A stretch of DNA of 64,000 nt, from NCBI GenBank assembly GCA_963930655.1, contig OZ005606.1, forward strand, positions 11,427,501-11,491,500, given 5' to 3'. The stretch comes from Myrica gale. Taxonomy: Eukaryota; Streptophyta; Magnoliopsida; Fagales; Myricaceae. Position numbers and translations under genes: made by a program. Below, piece after piece: positions 33,799-44,497 of this stretch (the stretch's first letter is position 1; every line of letters starts with the position of its first letter). The notes beneath the pieces were generated by a model. That model saw only the letters and a program-made list of their open reading frames with translations, was not told where the DNA came from and did no database searches.

Positions 33799-36700
33799 AA
33801 ACTCCCCCTCAAGCTGGAGTATGAACACTATGAGTACCGAGCTTGGAAAGAAGAAACTGGAATTGTGATTTGCCAAGAGCTTTAGTAAAAATATCAGCAA
33901 GTTGATTAGCTGAAGAAACATAAAACATCTGAATGAGACCCTTGGCAATCTGTTCTCTGATAAAGTGGCAGTCAATCTCCACATGCTTTGTCCTAGCATG
34001 ATGAACTGGATTGGCTGCAAGAGAAAGAGCTGCCTTGCTGTCAAAATATAAAGAAGCTGGAAAAGGATGGGAAATCTGCAAGTCCTGAAAATTTTGCAAG
34101 ATCCAAATCACTTCACAACTGAGAGAGGCAAGAGCCCTATATTCAGCTTCTGCAGAGCTTCTAGAGACAGTAGGATGTTTCTTTGATCCCCAAGAAACAA
34201 GAGCATCTCCAATAAACAAACAAAAGCCAGAAACAGATCTACGGCTATCAACACATGCTGCCCAGTCACTGTCAGAGAAACCTTGAAGCTTAGTACTCGA
34301 AGAACTAGGGAAAAACAGGGCTTGAGCAGGATTGCCTTTGAGATACCGAAGCAATCTATAGGCTGCAGCTAAATGAGATTGACATGGTTTGGCCATGAAC
34401 TGAGCCAAGGTATGTACAGAATAGGATATGTCAGGACGGGTAATGGTAAGATACAATAATCGGCCAATAAGACGACGATATGGAGAAGCATCTGTCAAAG
34501 GATCAGCAGCATCTTTAGAGAGTTTAAGTTTGGAATCCATAGGAAAAGGGACAAGTTTACACCCTAGATATCCAACATCTTCTAAAATCTCCAAAGCATA
34601 CTTTCTTTGACTAAGAGAGATACCAGTAGAATGTCTTGCAATCTCAAACCCCAAGAAGTATTTCAATTTACCCAAGTCTTTAATTTTGAACCGGGTATCC
34701 AAATAAGACTTGACTTGAGAGACATAGGTGATATCATTAGAAGCTATGAGAATATCATCGACGTAAATCAAAAGTGCAGTAAATGAGGAACCATGAATCT
34801 TTGTAAACAAACTATAGTCAGCCTTGCTTTGCTTATATCCAAGAGAAAACAAAGCATCGGAGAGTTTACGAAACCATTGTCGACTAGCTTGTTTAAGACC
34901 ATATAAAGATTTCATCAACCGACACACCTTATGCTCCCCCTCCTTTGCAAAACCGGGAGGTATTACCATGTAAACCTCTTCATCTAAATCTCCATGTAAA
35001 AATGCGTTGTTGACATCAAGTTGCTCCAAAAACCAATTTTGACTTGCTGCAAGTGCCAAAAAACAACGCACAGTTGTCATCTTAGCCACGGGAGAGAAGG
35101 TTTCAGCATAGTCAATGCCTTCTCTTTGGGTAAACCCTTTGGCTACAAGACGAGCTTTGTAGCGCTCCACAGAACCATCAACCTTATACTTGATACGGTA
35201 TACCCATTTACAACCTATAGCCATCTTGCCAGGAGGTAAATCAGTAATCACCCAAGTATGATTCTGTTCTAGAGCATGCATTTCAGCAATCATGGCATCA
35301 TTCACTTAGAATCTTAAGCAGCTTGCTTATAGGTAAGGGGTTCATGATGAGTGGAAATAGCTAGACTAAAAGCTTTATGAGATGGAGAGAGTTTAGAGTA
35401 AGAAAGATACCGAGCTATGTCAACAGCCGAACCAGGTTGCTGATGCAATGAAGGCGAATGTAGTGGACTGTCAAAAGAATGAACCAACCTACAGTGATAA
35501 TTGTGAAGATAGGAAGGAGGTTTTCTAGGTCGAGTGGATCTTCTAGGAGTGAGATTAGAAGGGACAGTAGTTGAACCATCTATGGAAGTAATGGGTGCTG
35601 ATGTAGAAGTAGAAATATCAGATGAAGGGTGATAAGAGAAATCTGGAACCGAGAGGGGTACAACACAATTTAGTGGATTGTAGGAAGGAGAAGAAGAATC
35701 TTTGAAAAGAAAAAATTCTTCATGAAAGATAACATCTCTTGAAACAAAAACATGTTTAGTTGTAAGATTGAGTAACCTATAAATGCCATAAGGATAGCCT
35801 AAAAAAATACATTTAGAGGCACGGGCAGTGAACTTAGACTTATGAGGGGCTGTATTTGTAGCATAACAAAGACAACCAAAAGTCCTAAGATGAGAATATG
35901 AAGGAGGAATGTGAAACAACAGTTCGTAAGGAGATTTATTGTTGAGAAGAGGAGATGGAGTCCTATTGATGAGATATGTGGCAGTCATGACACAATCTCC
36001 CCAATAGGTGAGAGGGATATTGGATTGAAAACGAATAGCTCTAGCAACATTTAGAAGATGTTGATGCTTGCATTCTACCACCCCATTTTGTTGGGGAGTA
36101 TAAATGCAACTAGTTTGATGAACAACTCCTTGAGAAGAAAAGAAGGATAACATTTAAAATTCAGGTCCATTATCTGAACGAAGGATCTGAATGTGAGAAT
36201 TATGTTGAGTCTTTACCAAATGGAAAAAGGACTCTAAGAAGCTGCGGGTTTCAGATTTAGTGTGCATGAGGTATAACCAAGTACATCTAGTATAGTCATC
36301 AACAATTGTCAAAAAGTATTGATGTCCATTACTAGTAGGGATGGCAAATGGACCCCATATATCACAATGAATGATTTGAAAAGGGTGAGTAGTTCGAATA
36401 GAACTTAAAGGAAAAGGAGATCGATGTTGTTTGGCCAAAGGACAAACGTCACATGGATTATTATTGGAAATTTGTACATGAGGAATGATGTCTTTTAAAA
36501 GACTCATTCGGGAAAAAGACATATGACCTAGTCTAGAATGCCATAGACTAGTAGATTGTTGTGCAGAATTAGAAAGACAACGAGTAACAGAAGCTGAATG
36601 AGGTGATATCGAACCAGATTGAAGCAAGTAGAGCTCATCCTTTTGATCAGCCACTCCAATCGTTTTCGAAGCAAGCAGGTCCTGTATAAGACATGTGTTA

Positions 36701-37741
36701 GATGAGAAAATCATAGCAAGATGAGAAGCAACAGTTAATTTGGTGATAGAAATTAGATTGAATGTAAAGGAAGGAACAAAGAGTACATCGTGCAAGACTA
36801 AATCGGGAGAAATATGCACTGACCCTATATGAGTAACAGCAGCTGAATTGCCATTAGGAAGACTAACAGTAGCATGAACAGGTTTGATAACTTTGGAAAA
36901 CAAAGAAATGGAACAAATCATATGGTCTGTAGCTCCACTATCAACTATCCAAGTGTTAGAAAAACAAGAGGATTTGAAAGATGATGATAGACAAAAAGAA
37001 CTAACAGTATGATGTGTAGAAGTGATACCTGCCATGTTTGCAAAACCCGAAGAGGAAGGAATCTCAGAAGAGGATAATGGACTTAAAAGAGGGGTAGGTT
37101 TCAGTTGAGATTTGAGCAAAGAAACAAGCTGATGTATATCTTCCTGTGAAATAGTAGAAGTGGAATTGACTGCTGCATCATGAATGACAGATGCATGATG
37201 TGCTGAATGCTGAGAAGAAGGGCTTCAAAAATCAGCAGAATTTTTCTTTTTAGATATCCAACCTGGAGGATAGCCATGTAGCTCAAAACATTTCTCTCAT
37301 GTATGTCCTTTACGATTACAATAGGTGCAAGTTGGCCGTTCCTTATAACCAGAATGACTGAAATTACGACGAGGAACAGAAGCTGCAATTGCATCAATTG
37401 GAGTAGCCATCATAGCTAAATTTTCAGTATTGAGAAAAGGACCACGATTGAAAGATCTCTGTCGTTCCTCTTGAATGATCAAGGAATAGATCTCATTTAA
37501 TGACGGAAATGGTTTGATAACCAGAATATTGCCACGAGTAGCAAGAAAATTCTCATTCAGCCCCATAAGAAATATCATCGCCAATTGCTTCTCTTCACGA
37601 TCAGCAATGCTCTTCATAACTTTGCAAGTGCAGTCCTTGCAACCACCACATGTACAATTCGGCATAGGAGAGAACTGATGCAATTCGTTCCAAAGAGATT
37701 CCAATCGTGTAAAATAATCACTGACATAACCTCTGATACCA

Positions 37742-37922
37742 TGTAGAAAGTGAAAGAAGAATACTTTCGTATATTGATCGAAGTGAAAATACATTACAGA
37801 GGAATGTTGTCCTTTATACAAAGACTTCATGTGACTTACAAAGACTTCACGTGACTTAATCAAGCTAACAAGTTTAACAGAAAAACTAAAAACAGTTTTG
37901 TTAACCGAGATGGTTAGCTCCA
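37742..37922 (-). repeat. LTR of the Copia element (5' LTR in element orientation)
   Basis: 181 bp, matching the other LTR with about three substitutions. The boundary with the UGT exon is ambiguous by three A bases, because the target site itself begins with A. Confidence 0.85.
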
Positions 37923-39936
37923 AAAAACTCCTCCACCATAAAGGGTTTCACGTAACTTTTGTCAACACCGAGCACAATCACACACGCATACTCAGGTCTA
38001 GAGGCCCTAGTTCCCTCGACGGCTTGCTGGACTTCCGCTTTGAAACCATCCCTGATGGCCTTCCGCCCTCAGATCCAGATGTCAAACAAGAAATCCGCTC
38101 TCTTTTCGAATCCATCTTAAAGAATTGTCTCGGCCCATTCCTCAACCTGCTCACCAAACTCAAAAATACCTCCTCTTCCAACGTGCCTCCTGTAACCTGT
38201 ATTGTCTCAGATGGCTGCATGTCCTTCACTCTTGAAGCTGCTGAAGAATTTGGAATTCCAAACGTTCTTTTCTGGGCACCTAGCGCTTGCAGTTTCTTGG
38301 CCGGTATGCATTTTCGCCATCTACTTGACCGAGGTTTAATACCATTGAAAGGTACGTATTAGTCTCTCTTAAAATATCCTCGATTACACCCTAATATGAT
38401 CTTGTCAAGTGATACACTAGTGTTTTATAGTATAGGTCAATTGTCAAGTATGCCACTCACAAAAGGCTGTTCCGGATGTCCGGATAGACGGCATAGACAT
38501 CCTGCGGTTGGGAGCCCGGGACCCACAGCTCGGGTGCTGCCCGGTCCCAACCATTGAATGGCCGGATGGATGACATCCAGCTGTCCATCCGGAGCCGATT
38601 GCCTTTTACCTTATCTTTGATGTTTGATTCACAGATGAAAGCTATTTAACCAATGGTTTAGAAACTGCAATCGACTGGATTCCCGGGATGAATAACATCC
38701 GTTTCAAGGATCTTCCCACTTTTGTTCGAATAACGGACGCGAAGGACTTCGTGCTCGAGTTTTTCATCGGCCAAGTGGAGAGAACGCCTAGAGCTTCAGC
38801 TGTCGTTTTGAACACTTTTGACCCCTTTGAACAGGACGCTTTGGATGCTCTCTCTTCTTTGCTTCCCCGCGTATACACCATTGGTCCACTTCCGTTATTT
38901 GCCGATCAGATCAAAGATGAAAGATTGAAATCATTAAGTACCAATTTATGGAAAGAAGACACCGAATGTCTGGAATGGCTAAATTCAAAAGAACCCAACT
39001 CTGTGGTGTACGTAAGTTTCGGTAGTATCACTGTCATGACGCCCCAAAAACTCATTGAGCTAGCCTGGGGACTTGCAAGCAGTAGAAAACCCTTCTTGTG
39101 GATTATAAGGCCAGATCTCGTGGCAGGCGATTCAGCTATTCTTCCTCCTGAGTTCGTTACTGAAACTAAAGATAGAGGCATGTTAGCAAGTTGGTGTCCT
39201 CAAGAACAAGTTCTAAAGCACCCTTCAATAGGAGGATTCTTATCGCATAGCGGGTGTAATTCAGTGCTTGAGAGCGTGTGCAATGGAGTGCCAATGATCT
39301 GTTTGCCTTTCTTTGCCGACCATCAGACCAACTGCCGATACTGTTGTGCCGAGTGGGGCATTGGGATAGAGATGGATAGTGACGTTAAGAGAGGGGAAGT
39401 GGAAAGACTTGTAAAAGAGTTAATGGAGGGTGATACGAGCAAAGAACTAAAAAATAATGCAAAGGAGTGGAAGACCAAGGCGGAGGAGGCCGCCAAACCC
39501 AGTGGATTTTCTTACCAGAATTTGGACAAGTTGATTGATATTCTCGTTCCTGGAATGCTTAAACAAAGCAAAAGAAGCCACTGAATCCAAGTTTATACCC
39601 AACTATCTTGCTCTCTTGGTGTCTTTTGCTATTCCTGCTTGTATGTCGTTGATCCTACGTTTTCACACAAATCCATTCCCACTTTTCTTACGTTAAAATC
39701 AAATGATTAAATATTCTACTCCTTAATTGCATTTCTATTTATGCAGCCGCGGCCAGCGAATGAGCTCATGATTTGTGTTTTTTTAGTCTTACGTTCCACC
39801 ATTGTTGCTACAGAATATTTATCGCTTTTCTCAACTAATTAAGGTAGCCAATAGCCAAGGTTCTTTAGGTGTCAAGTGATGGCACGCTAGCTGCATATAT
39901 ACGAGGAACTGCGAAGCCGAAGTGATGACTTTACTC

Positions 39937-40533
39937 TGTTAGGAATAAAAATTTAGACTAAGAAAAATTATTTATACTAAGAAAGGGAGAAGAGAGATAA
40001 GTGAGACACAAATTTATGTGATTCGGTCCTTAGATCTATATCTAATGTGGAAGGCCCAATTGAGCTTATTGGTTTTCTCATTTATTATTTGATGATGTTA
40101 CATAGTGGCTTTATTTATAAATCATTGAATACAATAGCTCATATTGCTTTAGCAATGTGGGACTCTCAACTTTAATACTCCCCCGCAAATTCAAGGTGGA
40201 CACAGTTGAGTTTGGACTTACAAAAATAATTCAAGGGAAAATAACAACGTCGGAAGTTCGTCCGGAGGTCGCCGGAAAGTCATTGGACTGATGTCGGAAG
40301 GTCGTCGGACTGATGCCGAAAACCCTGTTTTGATACCATGTTAGAAATTAAAATTTAGACTAAGAAAAAATGTTTATACTAAGAGAGGAAGAAGAGAGAT
40401 AAGTGAGACACAAATTTAAGTGATTCGGTCCGTAGACCTACATCCACTGTGGAAAGTCCAACTGAGCTTATTGGTTTTCTCACTTATTATTTGATGAGGT
40501 TATATATAAGTTTTATTTATAAGTCATTGAATA
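39937..40533 (-). mobile_element. TRIM (terminal-repeat retrotransposon in miniature)
   Basis: Two direct repeats, 39937-40168 (232 bp) and 40339 to about 40533 (its far end truncated), both start TGTTAG on the plus strand and share agataagtgagacacaaatt and gtgattcggtcc. The 170-bp interior has, in minus orientation, a primer-binding site TGGTATCAAAACAGGG adjoining the second repeat (40323-40338) and a GCGGGGGAGT polypurine tract next to the first. There is no coding capacity. The repeats are clearly diverged, so it is old. Confidence 0.75.
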
Positions 40534-40559
40534 CAATAGTAAATATAGTAACATAGTTA

Positions 40560-41560
40560 CATCCAAAAACAAAACAAAAACTTTACAAATTAAAAATAAA
40601 CATAGAACCCAAAATAACAAAAAACAAAACCCAACTTATCAAGACGCAGAATACTACGCATGCATAACATAAGGTAGAGCATCAAAACCCGCACGTTGAA
40701 TCCGTAGTTCATCAACACGCTGCATAAAATGATAATTTTAATTCACTGCCACCAGAGTTGACATTTCATCCTAAAGCCCCTTAGGCAATAAATTTGCTGC
40801 CATATTACTCACGCAAAATATGAGATATTCGAAAATTAAACCAAGGAAACAACTCTCGAATTTCATCCCAATAATCCTACAAATAGCACAATGTACAAGT
40901 GCCATTAGTAAGCCAAGAAACCAACAGACTAAAGTTACACTCCACTAATAAATTCTCAATCCTTATCGCTTTACACAAGCTTAGTCCATCAAGCACAGCA
41001 CAACACGAAATTGAGTTTATAAAAATTATTCTCAGGTTTAATCCATGACACAAACTTAGGTGAAATCTCATCGGAACTGCAACATGAAGATTAAGATCTT
41101 CGAGAATACTCATGCCAATACTTGACAGAAGTATAACAGAGTGAATCTGGTGAGAAATATAAAAAATGTAGTCCTTACAGATAACATCTATTGCAACAAA
41201 AGTCTCATCCTCTATCCTAACCAGGCAGAGACAACGCCAAAATGACCAAGTAATAATACAAATTAAGAGTCCAATAAGAATGACAATTTAAGAACTATTT
41301 CTACCCTTACGCCACCAAAAGAAATTATGGACCACCACGAAGAATTTGCCACAAAAGACGAGCATTAGAAAAAAGATTTCCAAACTTGGAAAGTAATCAT
41401 ACTAGAGCTAAGGAGATGATCCCTATCTTCAACAATATAGTCTTTGACACAGCTATTACATTTAAAAATAATAGGAATACCAATATGATCTCGGCTCAGA
41501 CGATAGACAACAAGTTCCAAAACGTAAATACCAATATGTTAATACTCTTTCCCTCTTTGT
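40560..41560 (-). mobile_element. LINE relic with RNase H-like (RVT_3) domain
   Basis: The minus-strand reading includes FSLLVSWLTNGTCTLCYL, then a stop, then DYWDEIRELFPWFNFRISHI and LREG-like sequence. This matches the C-terminal RNase H-like domain attached to plant L1-type reverse transcriptases (…LVxWLNxGxCPLWYLWDFWDE…ISHIYREGN…). Upstream fragments such as WSFWRCLC also fit this class. Many stops and frame changes are present and the reverse transcriptase itself is missing, so this is a 5'-truncated, decayed copy. Confidence 0.6.
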
Positions 41561-41718
41561 TTTAAGCTATAATTATTGTAAATCTTAATCGTCGACTAAA
41601 ACATAAAAGAAGACAGAGATCCTTAGCCCTCCTAATTTCTAACGTAAGCGAGGAGTTAATCTTTTGATATCCCAAAGCATACGCAATTCAAACTTCCCAA
41701 TTGACTTTATTCTTTAAA

Positions 41719-41906
41719 GGGTTAAATGCATGTCATGCCCCTGTGGTATGCGGTACTAGCAAATATGCCTCTGAGGTAAACATTCAGGAGCAAATATGCT
41801 CGTTGCTCCTGAATGTTTACCTCAGGGGTATGAAAATGACTTTATTTACTTCAGGGGCATATTTACTATTACCGCATACCACAGGAGCATGACATGCATT
41901 TAACCC
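41719..41906. mobile_element. foldback MITE with 9-bp target duplication
   Basis: 188 bp. It begins GGGTTAAATGCATGTCATGC and ends with the reverse complement GCATGACATGCATTTAACCC. TTCTTTAAA occurs on both sides (41710-41718 and 41907-41915), a perfect 9-bp duplication pointing to Mutator-type mobilisation. An inner palindrome (gctcctgaatgtttacctca-like) makes almost the whole unit self-complementary. Confidence 0.88.
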
Positions 41907-42144
41907 TTCTTTAAATGGGCTGCCCGTTTCTTTAGTTATTCAATTTATTCCTAAGCACGCCCGTAGAAGCTGATCTAAGCTTCGGCCGTACATGGAAACC
42001 CCTGTTAGTTGTCAATTTTGTGATGGGCTTCGGTGTGATTAGTGGTCCATAACCATATGGAATAACTGGGCGGAGAGGGCTGGTCATGACGTGGGGAGCT
42101 TGGTTAGGAATTGCACGCCTCCTATTATTATCTTCTGTACATAC

Positions 42145-42145
<1 letters not shown>

Positions 42146-42186
<41 letters not shown>
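42146..42186. repeat. (AT)n microsatellite
   Basis: About 20 AT units, directly upstream of the hAT-bounded segment. Confidence 0.9.
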
Positions 42187-42188
<2 letters not shown>

Positions 42189-42228
42189 CGCATTCTTATT
42201 ATTATATGATTGCATGGAACTCTTTACT

Positions 42229-42357
42229 CAGGGGCGGACCCAGGCCCGGGCGAACCTGGGCGGCCGCCCGGGGTCCGCCCCTAAAATTTGTTTTTTTTTA
42301 TGTATAATTTTTTTTTAAAAAAACTAAGTGTACTGGGCCGCCCTGGGTCCGCCCCTG
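42229..42357. repeat. 129-bp short inverted-repeat unit at the left end
   Basis: The ends CAGGGGCGGACCCAGG and CCTGGGTCCGCCCCTG are perfectly complementary. As a free-standing MITE it lacks a matching duplication (tctttact versus cagtgcta), so its left end now serves as the left end of the whole composite. Confidence 0.75.
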
Positions 42358-42455
42358 CAGTGCTATGTACAGGGAAGAGAATTCCTGCTTCTTTTTGTTG
42401 TTTTTCCTTTTCCTTTCCGATATAGAACCCTGGTTAGTTTCCGAATTAAAGGAAA

Positions 42456-44194
42456 ATGCCGAGGGAGATCATCACGCTTCAGGTCGGACAATGTGGGAAC
42501 CAGATCGGCATGGAGTTCTGGAAGCAGCTCTGCCTAGAGCACGGGATCAGCAAGGACGGCATTCTCGAAGATTTTGCTACTCAGGTTCTTCGCTTCCTCT
42601 TCCCTATATTTGGGGCTGTGTACGTATAGGTGCTTGTAGGCGTATATGCGTGAATAGGTATTTGGTATTTTTTGAGTCACTAGTCAAATTGCATAAAATT
42701 TCAATTAGGTCCCCCCAAATTGTGGATTAGGTGTCTCCCTACGCGTTAAGCTGTGTCTGGGTGTATGAGTAAGTATTGTTTATGAAGGAGAGAAGAGATG
42801 GAACTCAAAATAGCCTAAAGTAGGCGGAGCAGGCGTCAACAAAACGATGGTTACTTTGATGCTTTTTCCCAACATTTTTCTTTGTTGAAAATATTGGGGG
42901 GGGGGGGGGGGGAGTTGAGTCGGGCACAATAATCGACTTTGCTTGCCAAAGAAAAGACTTAGGAAGAGAGCAGTTTTGTGTAGACTCCACTTTAAAATAA
43001 GCTGAGTATTTGTTTTAGGTTCAAACTATAGGTAATTCAGCATACTGGGATGATGAATAATGCAAATTTTTCTTCGGAGTCTCCTCGTTTTCTGTTTCAT
43101 GTGTTTTCTCTGTAATGCCAAATTAGCTATTTGTACTTAGAACTTCACAACCTTGGTCAGTGTTGAGTGTTGACCACCCGATTTATGTTTGCAATAGGCA
43201 ATTCTAATGCTTACAATGGACATAGAATTTTGCAATTAAGCACTTAGTGTGAATTGCTGCAGGGAGGTGACAGGAAGGATGTATTTTTCTACCAAGCTGA
43301 TGATCAACACTACATCCCACGGGCTTTGCTGATAGACCTGGAGCCTAGAGTAATAAATGGAATCCAAAATAGTGAATATCGAAATCTCTACAACCACGAG
43401 AACATCTTTGTTTCAGATCATGGAGGAGGCGCAGGAAATAATTGGGCAGTGGTTATCATCAGGTTTGTTGCTATATTTCCCTGCAATATGCTCTAAGACA
43501 GTCTCCATGGATGTGAGCCAGTGTTTTGAGGGTTCTTTGTGTATTTAAAGCTTCAATGATGGGTATTTCCATATTAATGCATTCTCTTTTTGAAGAGTTA
43601 ATAGGAACTTCTAATTCATCTGTAGGATGATTGCACATCGATGTACTGAAGTTCTTATACTGTTGAATAAAGACTTTTTTTTGCTTTCTTGGAGGTTGTG
43701 AAACAAACAAAAACAGGAAATTTGTCTGTTGATGAAATACGGTTATAATCTTACAGAACTTCTCACTAATAGCAGTACAGATTTGCAGTTGTCAGCATTG
43801 ATGACCATATAAATATTGGGATTATGCTACGAGTTTTTTGCTGCTAGAGTTTATACTTTCACATGTTAGCACTTTTGATTCGAGGTTTATAATGATAATT
43901 TCTGTTGAGTCACTGGCTACAACCATTTGGGAAAAAAAAATCACTGTTTGTTGGATTTTTCAAGAAATATCCTGATGTGCATTCCATGTAAAGGCTTAAG
44001 AATTTGCAGATTTTACTTGAATGTTTAGGGTGCACATGGTCTGTTTTTCATGTCATTCCGATGGTTGTTACTTTCTGCTCAGGGAAAGGGTGTTGAAGAG
44101 GACATAATGGACATGATTGATAGAGAGGCAGATGGTAGTGATAGCCTCGAAGGTTTTGTTTTATGCCACTCTATCGCTGGAGGAACAGGATCAG
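42456..44194 (+). pseudogene. gamma-tubulin gene fragment, exons 1-3
   Basis: Gamma-tubulin nucleates microtubules in the gamma-tubulin ring complex. Exon 1 (42456-42584) starts [20 protein letters not shown] and ends [13 protein letters not shown]. Exon 2 (43263-43462) encodes [20 protein letters not shown] through [19 protein letters not shown]. Exon 3 (44083-44194) encodes [20 protein letters not shown] through [11 protein letters not shown], which is the tubulin GTP-binding signature. All borders are GT-AG, so genomic DNA and not a cDNA was captured. One base is missing in exon 2 just after NNWA, shifting the SGYHQ segment out of frame. The remaining two thirds of the gene are absent. Exon sequence is otherwise near-perfect to the family, implying recent capture. 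Intron 1 holds a run of 17 G. Confidence 0.92.
42896..42912. repeat. G17 homopolymer
   Basis: Seventeen consecutive G in the first intron of the gamma-tubulin fragment; likely unstable in length and prone to sequencing error. Confidence 0.9.
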
Positions 44195-44279
44195 GTTCTT
44201 TACTTCTCTGCATTTACTGTTCCTATTCAAATCACAGTTCTAAAATGCTTTATGCATTTGGTATCAACACTTTATTTTT

Positions 44280-44497
44280 AGGGATAAATGCAAAATTGGT
44301 CCCTGTGCTATATGCAAAAATCGATTTAATCCCTGTGATATGAAAAACATCGATTTAGTCCCTGTGATTTCAGAAAGTGATAAAATCAGTCCCTGATGGA
44401 GGACCAATAACAAACGAAAATAGAATCACAGGGACTAAATCGATGTTTTTCATATCACAGGGACTAAATCGATTTTTGCGTATAGGACAGGGACTGA
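44280..44497. mobile_element. foldback MITE inside a gamma-tubulin intron
   Basis: It starts AGGGATAAATGCAAAATTGG. Its arms share GTCCCTGTGATATGAAAAAC and aaaatcgattta in opposite orientation. The outer 20 bp of the right arm are lost or replaced. There is no coding capacity. It lies after exon 3 of the captured tubulin fragment. Confidence 0.75.

Larger units (their letters stand above)
33616..37925 (-). mobile_element. Copia-superfamily LTR retrotransposon inserted in the UGT exon
   Basis: Minus-strand element with short LTRs of about 180 bp (33616-33798/33801 and 37742-37922/37925) and the target duplication AACTC (33611-33615 and 37926-37930). The primer-binding site TGGTATCAGAGG directly follows the LTR near 37741, and a GAGGGGGAG polypurine tract lies next to the other LTR. 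Parts in element order: gag with a zinc knuckle (about 37.3-37.9 kb), GAG-pre-integrase and integrase (about 35.5-37.1 kb), reverse transcriptase and RNase H (about 33.8-35.3 kb), with the Copia hallmarks [12 protein letters not shown] and YVDDILIAS. The order integrase before reverse transcriptase identifies Copia; the short LTRs suggest the Ale/Retrofit group. The coding part looks broken, with about four breaks. The LTRs differ by about three bases and a 2-bp indel, so it is young (well under a million or so years). Confidence 0.9.
33520..39584 (+). pseudogene. UDP-glycosyltransferase, UGT85 type, split by a Copia insertion
   Basis: Family 1 glycosyltransferase, which transfers sugar from a UDP-sugar to small molecules in the cytosol. 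Exon 1 lies at 33520-33615 and 37931-38351, exon 2 at 38635-39584, with a GT-AG phase-1 intron (38352-38634) at the position usual for UGT85 genes (IPLK | DESYLTNG). Without the retroelement these parts give 488 aa, the normal family length, with no other stop or frameshift. The N-terminal PYPSQGHISAM holds the catalytic His. The PSPG box is WCPQEQVLKHPSIGGFLSHS, then [19 protein letters not shown], then FFADHQTN. The usual Trp of HxGWNS is Cys here, a donor-binding position. The 4.3-kb insertion in exon 1 after AKL should abolish function. The 3' flank matches the pseudogene at 16829-17692. Confidence 0.9.

Noticed and set aside
33616-37925. The Copia insertion acting as a removable intron of the UGT gene
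   Set aside because: It has LTRs and a target duplication but no GT-AG borders at its ends; nothing suggests that it is spliced out.
42229-42357. Independent MITE at the left end of the gamma-tubulin block
   Set aside because: Its inverted repeats are perfect but the flanks tctttact and cagtgcta do not match; the 8-bp duplication fits the outer 42229-45049 unit instead.
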